Both the position numbers and the translations under genes were made by a program. Of a stretch of DNA of 64,000 bases, positions 27,401-42,400 are shown one piece after another. Numbering within the stretch: position 1 is the first letter of the stretch; the number at the start of each line of letters is the position of its first letter. A model generated the notes under the pieces. It was not told where the DNA came from, did no database searches, and saw nothing but the letters and a program-made list of their open reading frames with translations. Origin of the DNA: Oreocharis arfaki (Eukaryota; Chordata; Aves; Passeriformes; Paramythiidae); assembly GCA_013398015.1 (NCBI GenBank), contig VZRR01010918.1:106751-170750 (forward strand), read 5' to 3'.

Positions 27401-30400
27401 AAAGTGTGAAACTACATTTGTGTTTACCTTTCGATCAGAAGTGCACTCTTGAAGTAAAAGTGATGACTGACCCCACTTCGTGTTTTTGCAATTTACTCTG
27501 TTTCAGTCTGCAACCTGGAGCAGCCTTGTATCACACCAGTGACACTGCATGGGTATAAAGCTGAACCAGAGGCACAAAATTAAAAGTGCTCCAAGTACTA
27601 ATGGGCGTTTAGTCCATGGGACCAAGCTAGAGCTAGTCTGGAACAGAACTTCCAAAGGCACATAGTGCAGGCAGCCCATTATATGTCCTAGTAAATTAGC
27701 TGCCAAGAAAACACTTTTTCAAGTTTAAACAGAGTGCAGTCTATAACTACACCATCAGGAATCTCATCTAAGTTATTGTAGTTAGTTATTTTGATAGCTT
27801 TTCCACTTAGTTTTCCCTTTAAAGGTTTGTCAGCCAAGCACAGATCTCAGCTCCACACATTATTTACTTCAGAATGTGCCTAAACCTTCCCAAGTGAAAG
27901 CAGCATCTCCTTACATAAAGCAATGATTAGCTGACTGATCTAAAGAAAGTATGACATCTCTGAAAGGCATGAATCTAATTGGCACGCAGGATTTTTGTAA
28001 CTGTGTGTTTATGAATTCATATAAATCTCTTACTTGAGGTAACTTGAAAACTGGGAAAGGTATTCTCTAATTGAAATGAGAAAGGCTTCCTGAAGTTTAC
28101 TATCAATTGCCATTTTTCCAGGATTTTTTTTGTTGATGGTAAACTTAGAGGAAAAATAAGGCACATCCAGGCTCACCTAAAAAGATTATTGCTGCAAATT
28201 TTTTTCATGCTTCACTTAGTAATTGTCAAACTTTTTAAATTCCTTTTTTATCTTTTTAAATCTATCGTTTTCATTTGGGAAGCAAAAAACCTAACCAACC
28301 AAACAAAAAACCCCAACCTGTTTTTTCCTCAGTTAAAAATGATTTTCAAAACACCTGTCTCCTTAGTTCTAATTAAGCTTTATATTTACAAAGATGTATT
28401 TACACCCACATATTATTAACAATGTCAATTCAATTCTCAACCTGAGAATGTGTTGTAGGAAGGAAAAGTAACACACATGCCTCTACACTGGGAGCTTTGT
28501 AATAACCCACACAGCAAGTAAATTTCTGTTAGAAAATGCTGTTCATCAGAGTTCAGACTGATTGGAAACCTTCAACATAAGTAAATTAGAAAATCTGAAA
28601 ACTTAGTTAATTTATAGTCATGTACAGCATCCAAAACACAACAGAGAAATACAAATTTTTCTCCCAAGTATGGTACTCAATAACAACTGAACGACATAAC
28701 AAACTAGATCCATTGTGAATTTTCCATCAGAATTATTTTCCACAGAAAAATATCTGTTGCAAAATTTTTTTTAAAAATTGTTAGAAAATGGCTTTCAATT
28801 TGTCATTAGGAAAATAAACACAGCAGCTGACTCTTCACCTTCTTGGAAAATTCTTACTGATTTCAGTTCTGCAACTTCCCTTAGAAATTGTGGAGGCAAG
28901 AGATGCTGTATTATCACACCAGAAAAAGGCTGTGTAGTGTGTAAAACAGTATGCAAAGGGCTCGGTCTTTGTCAGCCTTCCAAGAGGGCAACAGACATAT
29001 TAAAATATTTTTATTGCAATTCTCCTGCAAAAGACCTTCAGAAATATTTTTTTTTTCCCTTTGGAAAATACCAAGGTTTTACTTCTCATCCTCATCCAAA
29101 CCAGACTATTTTTCAACCTACTGATACTCTTTTTGGAAGTTTCATTTTCCAGAATACAAGTTCCAAATTCCAGACCATGAAATCTGTCCAAAACAACTCA
29201 GATTTCTGTTTTTAGCCCGTGCCTTTACCCCACTTTGTGTATTTGGATTTATGCCAATAATTTTCTCTTAAATACACATTTTTGGTATAGTGGAGCTTTA
29301 CTCTCAGAGTTACAACAGCTTTGCACAGGACAACATCCAACAAAAATAAGACGTAACTGAACAGAGGTACTCCCCATATCTTGTTAGACTTGGCTGGATT
29401 TTGGCCAGGTTTACTTTGTATCTTTTAGCCTCACTGTCTAACAAAGAGCTACAGCATCCTGAGTGTTCAACTGAGGTACACTGGGTTTGCCTTATCCACC
29501 GTGTTTCCAATAAAAGAAGACATTAAGTGAAGCTAGTAGGAGCCAGGTTCAAAGTAAGTAAAAGGTTCTTCACAAAATCAGGAAATTCCTTTCCAAAGGA
29601 TATTGTGGGTGTTAGATGTTTGCAAAGATTCGATGACAACTAGACATGAACATTAGGTTAATGAAGAAGAAACACACTATGGAATTTTAAATCAAAATTT
29701 TGCACCCAGTCTGGGAAGTTCCTAGAGGTGAAAACACCTGAACGATAACTTCTCCTGTCTCATTCTTCCCCAGGCTTCTTCATAAAATCACGGCTGGAGT
29801 CAGAGAGACACACATTTGTTTTGACCAAGTACAAACATTTGAAATGTTTTTAGCAGATACTGATAAATTTTTTTGCTTTTATCCTACATGCTATCTTTTC
29901 ATTTTGAATTCAAACAAAAATGGATAGGATCACTAATCTCCTTTATTGCCATCTCATTTTAGCTCTAGGAATTATTATTCCTGTTTTAGCTAACACCATC
30001 ATGACTTATATAAAGCATCCATGCTCCAATCCTGTAAGAGAAGCAGTTCTTCATTCCTGTGAAATGATCAGGAGCTGAGATCACAGAGTATTTTGAAGGG
30101 GGCTGAACATGTGACAATGGAAGGGATTTGAGCATCCATTAAGAGCTGCACAGAAGTGCTTTTCTGAGTCTGGACTCTAAAAGACCACTGAGCTATGCAA
30201 GGGCTTTAACACACCATTTTGCTGTCAACATATGCCTGCCCAGTTTCGTCCTATTTTATTCTGATCTGTGGGGTGCTTTTTTATAAGTTTAAGACCTGTT
30301 TTCAAACAACTGTAGAGTAATCAAATTGTAAAACTTCAATTGATCCTTTCTCTTGGGAGATAATCATCATAGTCTAAAGGTTAGGTAAAGAAAGAAACTC

Positions 30401-33400
30401 CTCTTTTAAAGAGAATGTGTTTTTCCCACACAGAAACCAAAGGCAAAGGCTGTTTGAATGATACCATATGCAGCTTCCACAAAAAGTGTATGTTGTCTCC
30501 TGTTTCAGGATGGGCCTGAACCACACCCACACCCGGGAGTGAATCTCTCTGGATGTTTGACAAAGGGGATGTATGCTGAAACTGTTTGAGACTGTTTTCA
30601 TGTAACAACTATATTCTCTATTTCTGCTTGCTAAAGCCCTATGCTTATCGCTGAGCAATCCTGTTGACAGAGGATAAAAAAAGAACAAAATGCAAAAGAT
30701 GCAAATAATTATTGTGAATCACTCAGAGATGAAACGTCACACTTCACTTTTATTTACTTCTGTTTCAGAAAAAACCCAAACTTGTTCTTGTGAAAGTATC
30801 TAGAATACGCAAGCTAAAGTAAGGAAGTCAAATCCCAAACTAGGCTAGAAAATGTGACTACAAAACAGCACAAAAAAAGGGGTTGGGACAACTCAGAGCC
30901 ATTTCAGCTGCAGCTCCTTGAGTGGATTTTTTACTTAGGACACCACAACCAGTTGAATTGGAAAGTCCTATGGAAAACTGAAAGCCTATTCTTCATAGAA
31001 CACTTTACAGTACTGAAAAATACATGACCTTCTGATCTTTAGAAAATGTATGTGCCTTATTCCTGGACTGAAAATGTATCAAAGGAAACCAGAGGGGATT
31101 CTGGGAAACTGTCTGCAAACTACCTTTTCCCTGACGCCAGTTTTAAATGCCAGGATTTTTTTAGGCTACTGATTGTGCCACAGTACCTAAACAACAACAA
31201 AGCACAATGCTGGGTCCTCACATTTTCGCCAAATGTATTAAAGTGGTCCGGTTTGAAAGCAAAATGAAAGAATTCTCGCACAGAATATACGAGTTGAGCA
31301 ACGAGGATCCAACCAATTGATAATCATCTCCAGACAACAGGAGTAACAAAACCTGAAGGTAATGATGAAGACTTCATACAGTCACTTAATCACTTTTACA
31401 CAACTCCTTGAGTTCATGTTGAACTTTTTCTCCATTCAATATGAATTGTTATCACCAGTGGTTCTACTCTGGCCTGTTAAACCTCACTTTATCTTTAAAG
31501 ACTTTCTCAAAAATGCAGAAAAACGCATTTAAAGGAGACCAGTGACATAACTAATAACTCCCTCTTTAGTTCAAAGCATATTGGCTATTGTGAATGTCAC
31601 ACACTTAGGAAGCTCTAATCTGAAATCTCTGTTTCATTCATAAAAAAGCCATCTGGAACGCAAGAAGAAATGCAAGATTGAACTACCCTCATCAAAACTT
31701 GTATCCAAAAACCTGTTAAAAACATCTCAGTTTAAAAGTCTTCTTTGCCAACCCATGCAAGGGTGGCCAAGGTTTGGAACAGAGTGTTCATGGAAGCAGT
31801 GGAATCGCTGTCTCTGGCAGTGCTCAAAAGAAGCGCAGATGTGATGCTCAGTAACATGGTTTAGCACGGACACGGCAGCGTTGGGTTAATGGCTGGACTC
31901 AATAATCGCATACATTTTTTCCAACCTTATTGATTCTAGGATTCTATGATTTTTAGATGGTTTGGGGAGATATTTTTCCCTTTTTAGAAGCTGTTTAATA
32001 GTTTCTGTTGTTATTATTACTATTATTATTACTGCTGTTGTCATTAACATGCTCATGTGCACAAGTATATTGCCGACTTGGATCCTGTTCATTCACCATA
32101 CAATAAAAGTATTTTTTTCACTATCTCATGAACTATCAGAAGCCCATCTAATGGGCCTAGCTTCAGCGAATTAGTTTGCTTGCATTCCTCACTCCAATCT
32201 GTAACTGCTGACTGCAAGAAGCTCCTGTGGGAACACAGGAAAACATGCAGTATCATCTAGTCTTCACATAGTATGCTTCAATATTTGTTCAATCACAGAC
32301 ATCTCTTCTACAATGATAGCAATTGAAGCAATGGGATCTCTAAGAAACTAGATACAACATGGAAAATCCTTCTTTTCACAGCATGTGGTATTTATCCATG
32401 CTGAGCAACACTTGTGTTAAACAGTAACTATGTGACAGACTACATGTCTGTGAGGGCTGGTCTAATCTCTGCTGTCTAACCTCCAAAGCATTTGGGCAAG
32501 AGTCAACCTGCAATGTGCCAAGGGCACCAGCACAAGAGGTTGATTATACATAGCCCTTCACACCAAAGAATTTCAAAAATATTTCAAAACGTGAATACTA
32601 TTGCATACAGCTATTCTAACAGTTTTAAATACTCTTTCTCCCCCTAAATCTTTTTTTCTTTTCATTCAAGAAGCCTCCCCCGCTACAGTCACTGAATCAA
32701 TTTATTATATATTTATACACCAAGGTGCCTCTGGCCTAGCAGTTTCCAGCAGGTCATTACTAACTGTTGACTTCAAAATTACTTGTAGTGCAGTGCTCAT
32801 CAGGTCAGTCTCACATGTTTCAATATAAACTTCCATTTCCTGCTTTCCCTTTGCCTCTGGCAAATCAGCACTTCTACCATGGTTGTCTATGATGACTGGA
32901 AAACACTTTCCTAAGATCTGCTTTTAGCCATCAAGCCGCCAGCCCAGTTTTACTGTCAGCAAATCCATCCTTCAGACAGTCAGACCAATCCCCTCCCTCC
33001 TCCCTCCCCACATATGTTGTTTTTCTTACAACCCAGTGTTTGGCATTTAAATTATCTTCTCTTTCAGTACTATAAACACCTAGAAAGCAAGCCTTACCTG
33101 GCACTGAAAATGGAGTTAGACTGTCCTGTTCATTTTCCTCCTCTTGGTTCCCCACAGGGATGTTTCCATTTTCGATATTCTCTTGTCTCCTGTTCTGAAG
33201 TGCTTTACTTGAGCCATTGGCAGATTGGATCAACCGCTGACGCTGCAGTGTCAAAACACAAAACTGCCATAGTTCAGAAACTGTCTACTTTGTGAAATCT
33301 GAGTTTTACTCTCTGTCCAGCCCCAGTCACACGAGCCAGTAAGTTTCTCCTCAAAGCTCTCCTTTCAGTCAAAAACAAATCTGTCAGTGGCCAACCTGTC

Positions 33401-36400
33401 TTCATCAGGCTTCACCATGTTAACCATCCACTTCAAAATTACTGGCAGAAGTCTATCAAGCCACAACGGAGAATGTTGTAATATTTGTTCTTCCACACCG
33501 TGTTTTAATCAATGTGGTTTTTCTAAAGCACTTCTCACTCAACAGTTCCCACTCAAACCAGCAACAGCACCATAATCAAGAGGTAACATTCCTGACATCT
33601 CAGCACAATTAGAGTTGGCTTCTGAATGACTAATTATCCAGGAACTCTCCTTCTCAGATCCGACTCTTCTCCCTCCTTCTCATCTCCATTCACTGAGGCA
33701 AATTTAAACTTCCTATTTTTAATTTCAAAAGCAAGACTAATCCCTGTTGCCCTTGTTCCAGTAGATGAAGCTCATAATTGGCCCCGCAGACATTTATATG
33801 AACTGCTGCAGTTCCAACAATGACAGCGATAGGTTTTAAACATCAGTATATATACCCATGGCATGCACTGGAGAATGTTAGATACAACAGTAAGTTCTTA
33901 CTTTTATTAAAAAAATAAATATTTTTAATTCATTAGATTAGGTAATGCAGGGTTGATAGGTATTCTCTTTTCATGATAAACTCACAAATTCCTAAAAAGT
34001 GCTCTGAAATGCCTTGAAAAATAAAGTAACTGCACAACATGCAAAAAAATTTCTGAAAGCAGATTTAACATACTATAGTGAAAAACAGAGAAAAATCCTA
34101 TCTGAATACTTTGCAAAACTTGTGACTATATAAGTGAGAATACATAAGACCATAGACCCAAAATGCTCAAGTTTACAGAATATTTTTTGCAGACGTTGAA
34201 AGGACAAGTATCAGCTTTCTATCCACGCAGCCATTATGAATCTTCCTCTGATCAATGAATTGACTCGAAGGATTACAGAGTCAACTGTTGCCATGTGCCC
34301 TGTCTGATCATCTACTCCTGACCATAACACCTTTCACTATTTTACTGTTAAACTGGATTTTTGTTGCTATTAATGGTGCTATCTTCTACTGTGGTACTCA
34401 TAAGGCTGGCTAAACACATTAACTGTGTTATGATACTGAAATCTATTTACTTGCCAGAGTAAATACCTCTCGTATTTGATACTGTGGGAGCAAATTATAA
34501 AATCCTGCCTTCATAGCACGCAGGTTGGTAGGCCAAAGATTTCATCCCCACTACTTCACACAAGTTCCGAATACCCTCACTTGCCAAGCCTTGCCACTTC
34601 AGCTGCAGGGTATGGGACAAGCAACATACAGTCATGACAATGTATCAAGAGATAACTGAAACCATCCAGGGAAAATTCCCCTCATGAAAATAGTTTGGTC
34701 CATTTTTATTTTGAGTTGAGGGCTACAGTGAATACTAAAGAGGTAGGCAAATCTCTGAAGTGATCCTGAAGTGTTGATAATATAAGAGCAGTTCTTAAGA
34801 ATTCTGGTTGCCCTCTTCATTATCCTTTTTTAACCTGACTACTTCTGTAATAATCAAAACCAATCCTTCTGCTGCAAACAAAAGCTAAATGTGCACATAA
34901 GCAAACATACACACTGAAATAAACATCTTCTGTCAGCGAGATGAGGTAGTCTCTCCTTTTTGACTACCCTCCCATTAAAACAGGCAGCATCATCAGTTGG
35001 GAATCAATCTTCAAATCTGTTCTCACATAGCTGCTAGAGACACACGTAGTTCTATCCCATCTGTAGGAACATGGGAGAATCTAAATCCCAGAATCACTGT
35101 CAACACAGCTCTTTGGTGACTCCTCTGCCTCATGGTCATTTACTGTTCTCCTAATGAACATACCTCATTAATGATGAGTCGGCTTGCCATCCGCATTCTG
35201 GTGCGTGGTCCAAATTTATTCGTAATCATGATCCGTAATCCAGCTTCAGGGAACCGGTATTTGGGAGGACTGGAGCAGATGATCTCATCCACCATCATAA
35301 CACTGTTTTTGCCATACTGCTGTATTCCCTTCACTAATGATCACAACGGACAGAGTTAGCACTGTAATTGATCTTACCATGCGTCCCATCACACAGAGCC
35401 AGGTCTTTTCAGGCTCAGGTGGGAGTAATATTCCTCTGAATGCCTGAATTTAGGAGTTACTTTCCTTTAGCTTTTCTGCAGCCTGGTGAATCGCCTCATC
35501 AGCTGGGCACGTTGTTTAGATCACATGCTGGAAAGGGATTTCACTCTGCTGAGGTAGCCACCAAGCCACCGTCAGGTTAGCGGGAGCAGTTTTTCCCCAG
35601 CTGTTCATGCTGTAGTACTCGTTTTCTTTGCTCATGTCCCGCTAGGGTTTTGTACTCTTTCTCTAAATGTGTTCGCACTGCGGTGGCATAGACAGCACTC
35701 CTAAAACCTCTAAAGCTATTCCATTGGATCAAGGTGCTGCACATCCAGAAGACCCTAATGTTGTGCTCACTCCTGGAAATCTTCACTTCACCTTCAAAGA
35801 ATATTACCAGTACCTCTCACATGAAAAGATTTGAAATGATGAAAAACAGCAATTGTCAAGAATAAATCTATGCTAGCCTTTGTTAATATAAAGGAACCCC
35901 TACCAAGGTTAAGATTACAAAGTTAACAAAGTTCTACTGTGTTAAGAACATGTAGAACTTTATTATACTGGCAATCAACATAAGTACAGGCAAGGACTTT
36001 AGGAGCTCACCACCAAACCAATATTCTCACAAATGCTACAGACTACACACAGCAAGCAGAGCAAGGCTCAGCAGACAGGAGACAAACCCATGTGGTGTTA
36101 GAAAGCAGGGCAGGAAATACACACATGACTATAATAAATATTAATGATTACATATAATAATATGTACAAGAAAAAAAATTCTTTGCTGCTTGTTTTCTGC
36201 TTTGCTTAGCTTGGCCTCCCCCTCTCCCTCCCCTTTTGCATTGTTACTTACATTAAGAAGAAGAGGAGAATTTAGGAGGTAGAAGTGAAAGATAATTAGT
36301 GCATGGTTCCAGTCAGGAAGCAAAGGAAATCTAAGAAAACATTCAACTCAAACAATGGAATTAAAAAGGACCTGTTCTAAACACACAGAAGCCTATATTG

Positions 36401-39400
36401 TTACTCTTTTGCATTGTTACAGGGTTGAAATATTTTTGTGTTTCAGGAAGAGGACTGGATCCATGCATGCATCTAAGTCACATCATGCAATAAAGGCTTT
36501 GCTGTCTCAAGCATCTTCTAGCATATTTGCAGTTCAAGAAATACATCCTCCATAACGATTCACCAAGAAAAACCCATTATTACCAATAAACATCTAACTT
36601 CTAGCCTTCAGCATTCGAGTGTATTGCCTTGTTTCACTAAAACGGGTTCAGTGAATACACTGGGGTCACATGAAGTGTCAGAAGTACAAGACCTCTGGTT
36701 TCACAAAGATGTGTGCCCTACTCAAAGAATCCACTCTGCAGTCTTGCTTGCAGCTTAACATCTCTAATACAGAATTGAACTAGTAGTAATTTTACATTTG
36801 CTAAATGTAAAGGAGCAATTATGCTCCTCTATCCCAACATCTAAACCAAATTAACCTTGCTGAGTACTGTGGCTGATGGCGCAGATAGGGAGCACATCCA
36901 CTCCAATGACTCTTAAGAGTGTAGCAGCTCTTCTGCGAAGGAATATACCGCCAGACAAGTTTCCCAGGAATCAGTCCTCACAAAACAGGACTCAACCACA
37001 ACCAACTTAACATCTGCTTTAGTTCAAGAAAAGGAAATAATTGACAGCAATGTTGGTAAGGCAAAAAGGCCAGATATTAACAGTCTCATCAGATTAACTG
37101 CTCCCAAGTGGGTTTCTCCAGAGAATTAACCAAAATGCTTCATCTTACAGCGTCATAAAAACAGGGAAGCAATGAAGTTACTCTGAAACTGTTTCTTAGA
37201 GCCCTGTGAAGACAGTGAGCAAACACTCAGCTTTGATAAAAGTACCATGATTAAAAACGCAGCACTCATGTAGACTACCTCATGCTAAATACATATGTAA
37301 CTGCAGCTACTTGGACCTACTGTGGCACATTGCTCTTATTATTTTCATTAACTTTGAGTCTGACTCCCTATGCCTGTAAATATACATACTGTAGCTCCAT
37401 ATAGTACGGACTCCACCCAGAAGTTGTTTTAAGAAATGTGAAATGGAGAAAAGCCTTTTGCACTTCTCCTTTGTGATAATCCTTAAAAAAAAAAATCTAC
37501 TGGGAACAGCTTTTCTTTCCAACAAACTTACTGCTCACCACCAAAGGTTCATCACCAGTACCCCTGTCAAAATCAACAGAAAGCTTCTTGAAGACTATAG
37601 CTCTGATCAGGCCCTCAGAAACCCACTTTTGTCCAAATTTCTGGTTTCAGGCAGGGGTCAAACCATGCCACCTGGTGGAAATTCGGGTCAACATAATAAA
37701 AGTCAAGGGCAATGTACTTTGAAAATTGGAGCAGTATTCACAAAGTACATCTGTTTTGCCTTTACCTGTGTGTGCAGAACTCACCTTTGAAATGGAATTT
37801 TTTTTATGGTAAAAAGCCTTTTTCTTTCTGAAACTTGAGTGATGAAACAGTTTATATTGAACCGCAGGAAGCTCTTGAAAGTAATGAAATTTACAAGCAT
37901 AAAAGAGCTCTACAGTGTGTGAACCCACCTTTTATCCGCACCCAGAGCAACAGACTATCCTTGCTAGAAACAAAGCAACTGCTCCTTTACGGCAAGTAAT
38001 CAGGCTTTCCTCCTGTCGAAAATCAGATCAAGGTCAAACCTACACCTTGGTGAAGCCAAGGGAGGTTTTTTGGGGGATCCTGAAAGCTGCTAACTAGTGT
38101 TTGAAGGCAAGGCAGAGGCCAGCCCTAGTTCTCTCCTTGCTATTAGCAGTGCTCCTTTCTGAAAGCTGCTGCTGGGGAAAATGCAGCTCAGCTTGTGAAG
38201 CCAGCATGTGTCAACTAAGAGGGGGTCACTGATGGGTCATGGCATATTTTGAGAGAACAGGAGGGAAGAAGCAAGAGGCAGCCATGTGACAGTTTTCTAG
38301 GACAGCATTTTGACACATAAAGCAGCTAGGCTAACGCTGCCATCCTCCCCTCCCACTGCTCACTCCAAATCCTTAATCTCTTCTTCCTGTACTTTCTCAT
38401 CCCAGACACATTTGCCTATGACAGTACCTACACTCTTTGAACAATTGTCCCTCTAATGCAGCATGTATTTGTGTAATGAAGCTGCAATGTCAGTGCATCT
38501 TTGAGGGAAAATCTGAAAAGAAATCTGCTGTAGACAGTTGCTAGTGAAGCCTTCTTGCTTCTTTTCTGCATGTCCTTTACAAGCATTCAATAATCTACAC
38601 ATTTCCATGAAAAGGTGGACAGGCAAGCACTCTGTGCTATCATCCCCTTAGCACAAGGGCTAGAGAGCAGAGCCTGCTGGGAGATGGCATCAGAACCCAA
38701 CGAATGCCTCAAAAGTAAAAACCACTAACGTCTGTGGTCTTTACTGGACTACCCTTTTCCCATGTCTCCACTTGAATACAGGAGGCATCTACGGAACCCT
38801 GCATGGACACACATCCACATCAAAGTGACAGACTTCACTATATCATAGTCTATGCTCACAAAAGTTCATTATAAAATGAGATTAAAGTATTTCAAAGTCA
38901 TCTTCATTTAATTATGCTACCATGTCTTATGAGAAATAATTTAAAATGACTATTGTCTAAACACCTTATCTAGGACCAGAGTAGCAGTGTGCTGCCATTG
39001 AATAAACCTGTAGATACCTATATCTACCTTAAAGAAATCCCAGCCTAAACAGTAAAAGCAGAAAAGACTGTGATTCTCTGAGTCTGCCCTAAATTCCTGT
39101 TTGGCATGATTTGTTATTACGTGAGGATCTTTCCAATGCTACTGACACTGCTGACGAGCTCAGCCTCCTAAAACGGGAGATGTTCGCAAAGAACAAAGTG
39201 AGGAGACCTCACTTGTTAAGAGCAGCCCAAGTGCTCACTAAATTACATGGTTTGTGCTTTGAAAGTAGGAATGATTTTGCTCTACAGAGAAAAGAGAGAA
39301 TGGAAGAGAAGAGAGATAAGACAAAGATAAAAACAGGCTTAGGAAAAAAGCCAAAAATACCCAGGTATTTTTGCTTACTTTCAGTACCAGAAGCTGGATA

Positions 39401-42400
39401 TCATCTTCTTTCCTTTATGACAAAGACACAAATAGCAAAGAACCCACATTTTTCCATTTTACATATGTGCCTGGTGGTGTATACAGAATATTTAGGCATG
39501 TGAAGACCAGTCTTCTGAGGATCTGAACTCAACAAATAACCCCTCTTGCCCACTGATCTACCCATGTCCTTTCCTTCAATATCCACATCTAAGCTCCTCA
39601 TTCCAAACTAATTTTTGAAGTGAAAATTGCCATCTTCTTAGTAAAAAAACGTATTTATTTCACAATGTTGTAGCTCATCACTGAACAGGAGACAAAAAGG
39701 GAGCAAAATTGCCAATGTGCAAAGCAGCTTGTTTTCAGAACATTAAAAGAAAAAAAACCCTTTTTTAAAATGTGGCAGTATGACTGGTGAATTATCATGT
39801 TAACCCTGCTTACAACCGAATAGTAACACTATTTTGATACACATTAGAGAAATATAAAGAATATCCTGTGAAATACTCTTTTTCCAAGTCCTGTCTGCTC
39901 AGCCTTACCTTTGCACAGTAATGGAATGGATGGGTCATCACAACTAGACGCATAATATTTATTACCATCTTCCAGCTCATTGTTGACTGTGTCACCATTT
40001 CCAACGTTCTTTCTTTTAAGCATGAAGAAATTTTGCATCTTCACGTTGTACCTGAAAGTGCAAACAAAAGGTCTGAAAAGGTTTGATTTCTGCATTTTCT
40101 TGGCAAACTTTTAAGCATCTGAGAAGAACTTATGCAGGCAAGCAGTAAAGCCTAGATGCATGTTCTCTGACAACTAATAGGAAGTGAAGAGAAAGGACTG
40201 TCCAACTCAGTGGCAAGCTGATGGGAAAGCAAGGGCTGCACCTATCTCTCATGACATATAGCAAACTGCAAAAAGGCACTAGAGCAGATTTAGTGAAGGC
40301 AAAACACTGGAGCTGTGGATTTTGGAGCCAGCATGTTCACTATACAGCAGCTTCTTTCCTCCTGCATCAGCTCGCAATTCACCTCACTGTTTCTCTCAGT
40401 ACTGTGTTCCCTGTGGGGGGTTCTTGAGCATTTCTGGGACTACTGACCACACCACTCTAAAGACAGTGTACATCTATTTTAGCACTAGGGTGGGATCTAA
40501 GAGGGCTGTCAATGAACTCTGCTAAGACTTGATGTAGGAGAAAAGGGAGTTCCAACAGGGTGATTTGTGAGGGGAAGGCACCAAGGGATGTAAGTCTAAG
40601 CAACTTGCAATAGAAGGGTAGACTCACAGACACTTGCAGTAACAGTCAGGCCTCTGACTCTCCTGTCAGAGTCAGTGACACAACAGAAGAAGATGTCAGT
40701 ATACAACCTGGTATGAGATGGTCTGAAGATAAATACATGCTTAGCATTCTGTCTAATGTTACTTAACCTTGTTCTCCAGGGAGTATAAAATAGGTGTAAG
40801 AGCTGACATGATGTGTCCTTACAATACAGAGCACCCTGCAGACTTTGTATAAATGACATTTTTCTCAACTTTTTCTGAAAGCTACTCTACCTCTGTGCAC
40901 TATCAAAAGGATGCATGAAAGTATTTGCTGCTGACTGAGCACAGACCTAGAATTAAACTGGTTAAGCACAAAAAACAATAGATCTTACACAGAAACAAGA
41001 CTGGCTGTACTGCCCTCAGGCAGGAAGGCCAAGGACAAAACAAGACCAAAAGAATGATGGTCAGTTAACATCTAAAGGGTTTAGCAAGGAGAAGTACTTA
41101 CTTCATGATGAGTATGTAGAATGAATACATAACGATGAGTACAAGGCTTTCCCACCTCAAAAAGACAGAAAGAAGCATTAGAAGGCCTTTCAAACAGATG
41201 TATGCTTTACAAGTTTTATGCAGGAGTGTGCCTCAAACATCTGGTACAAGTCACATCTGCGCACACAGGATTCACATCATTAAGATTAGATGGCGTCTCA
41301 GCAGAACGAGAGGGGAAGCAGACTCTCAAGTTTCAATAAACATGCAAACAAAATGCAATGCATATATTTCAGAAATGTGCTATGCAGACTGAAACCACAG
41401 ATACCCTCTGAGGATTGTAGCACCCAAGCCTTTTGTCATTTTGGTGCTGAAGCACTGAAGCACATGCCAGGCACTCCAAGAGCACTGTTAGAAGATGCTT
41501 ACGATCTTCTACCAGGATTCACATAGGAGTGTTCTTTGAAACACCCCATAAATGTTAACAGTCAGAATCATAGCAGAAGAATTTTGGTTACCCTCTCTGC
41601 ACATGGGAATCTTCAGGCCTTACATACAGCCTGTGTACGTCCTTAATGTTTCCAGGTTCTTACATTTTCTCTTCGTTTTCCCTGACCATCATAAAAACTA
41701 AACCCAAAGAAAATGCGTAGGATTTCCTAAGTGTTCAGTCCAGCTCATACTCTCGGTGTACAGAATGAAAGTAAATTACACAACAACTCTATTTACTGGT
41801 GAGCCTCAGGGCAAATACAGGACTGTATGGAATAATTTACACAACTTACCATTCTATTTTCTCATCATATATGAACTAAAAAGAGGAAAAAAAGGAAATA
41901 CATAAATTGACCATATCTCTAATCTATTTCGAAAACCAGTCAAAATTCTTTAGCAAATATCAGCCATATCTAGACAGACCTAATCAAGTTTGACCCTTTC
42001 TAACCAGAACTTTCACTGTACGGATTGTGCCCCTCACAAAACACAAACCTTGTGAACAAGGCCTGGATCCCTGTCAGTGACTGTTGTAAGTACTATTTAG
42101 TGAAACAATGCAAGCATGTGAAAGACAGACAGATATGCACACATATACCCACATGCTGTGCTGTACAAATGACAGCGAAGCCACTTATTCCAAAAAGACT
42201 TTTGTGTCCTTTTAACAGCTAGAGTAGTTTTAGAAGATGCAGCCATTCTACTTCTCTCGGGCCAAGTGGTTATACACATTTTACTCCACCCTATGTAATT
42301 GCTGTTACTGAACACACAGATAGTGATCCACCTGTATTATAAAATACAGGCTAAGTGGATTCTTCCCTGCCTTGCCACCAGACACATTAAATGTGTACCC

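Larger units (their letters stand above)
23722..33097 (-). other. Large SLC24A4 intron within the loop/TM6 boundary
   Basis: This 9.4-kb intron separates the loop exon from the TM6 exon. It contains an A/C-rich tract (24051-24104), a diverged CR1-like fragment (29525-29665), a CR1 3' end (31762-31952) and an ATT-type triplet run (32008-32032). No coding exon was recognised inside it. Confidence 0.75.
33243..41849 (-). other. SLC24A4 introns around the loop exons
   Basis: The introns 33243-35163, 35334-39908, 40052-41101 and 41156-41849 carry no CR1 that I recognise and no additional coding segment. The longest open frames in them (for example 37443-37790 plus, 39111-39503 plus) have no family motifs or usable splice context and look like chance. 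Confidence 0.7.
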
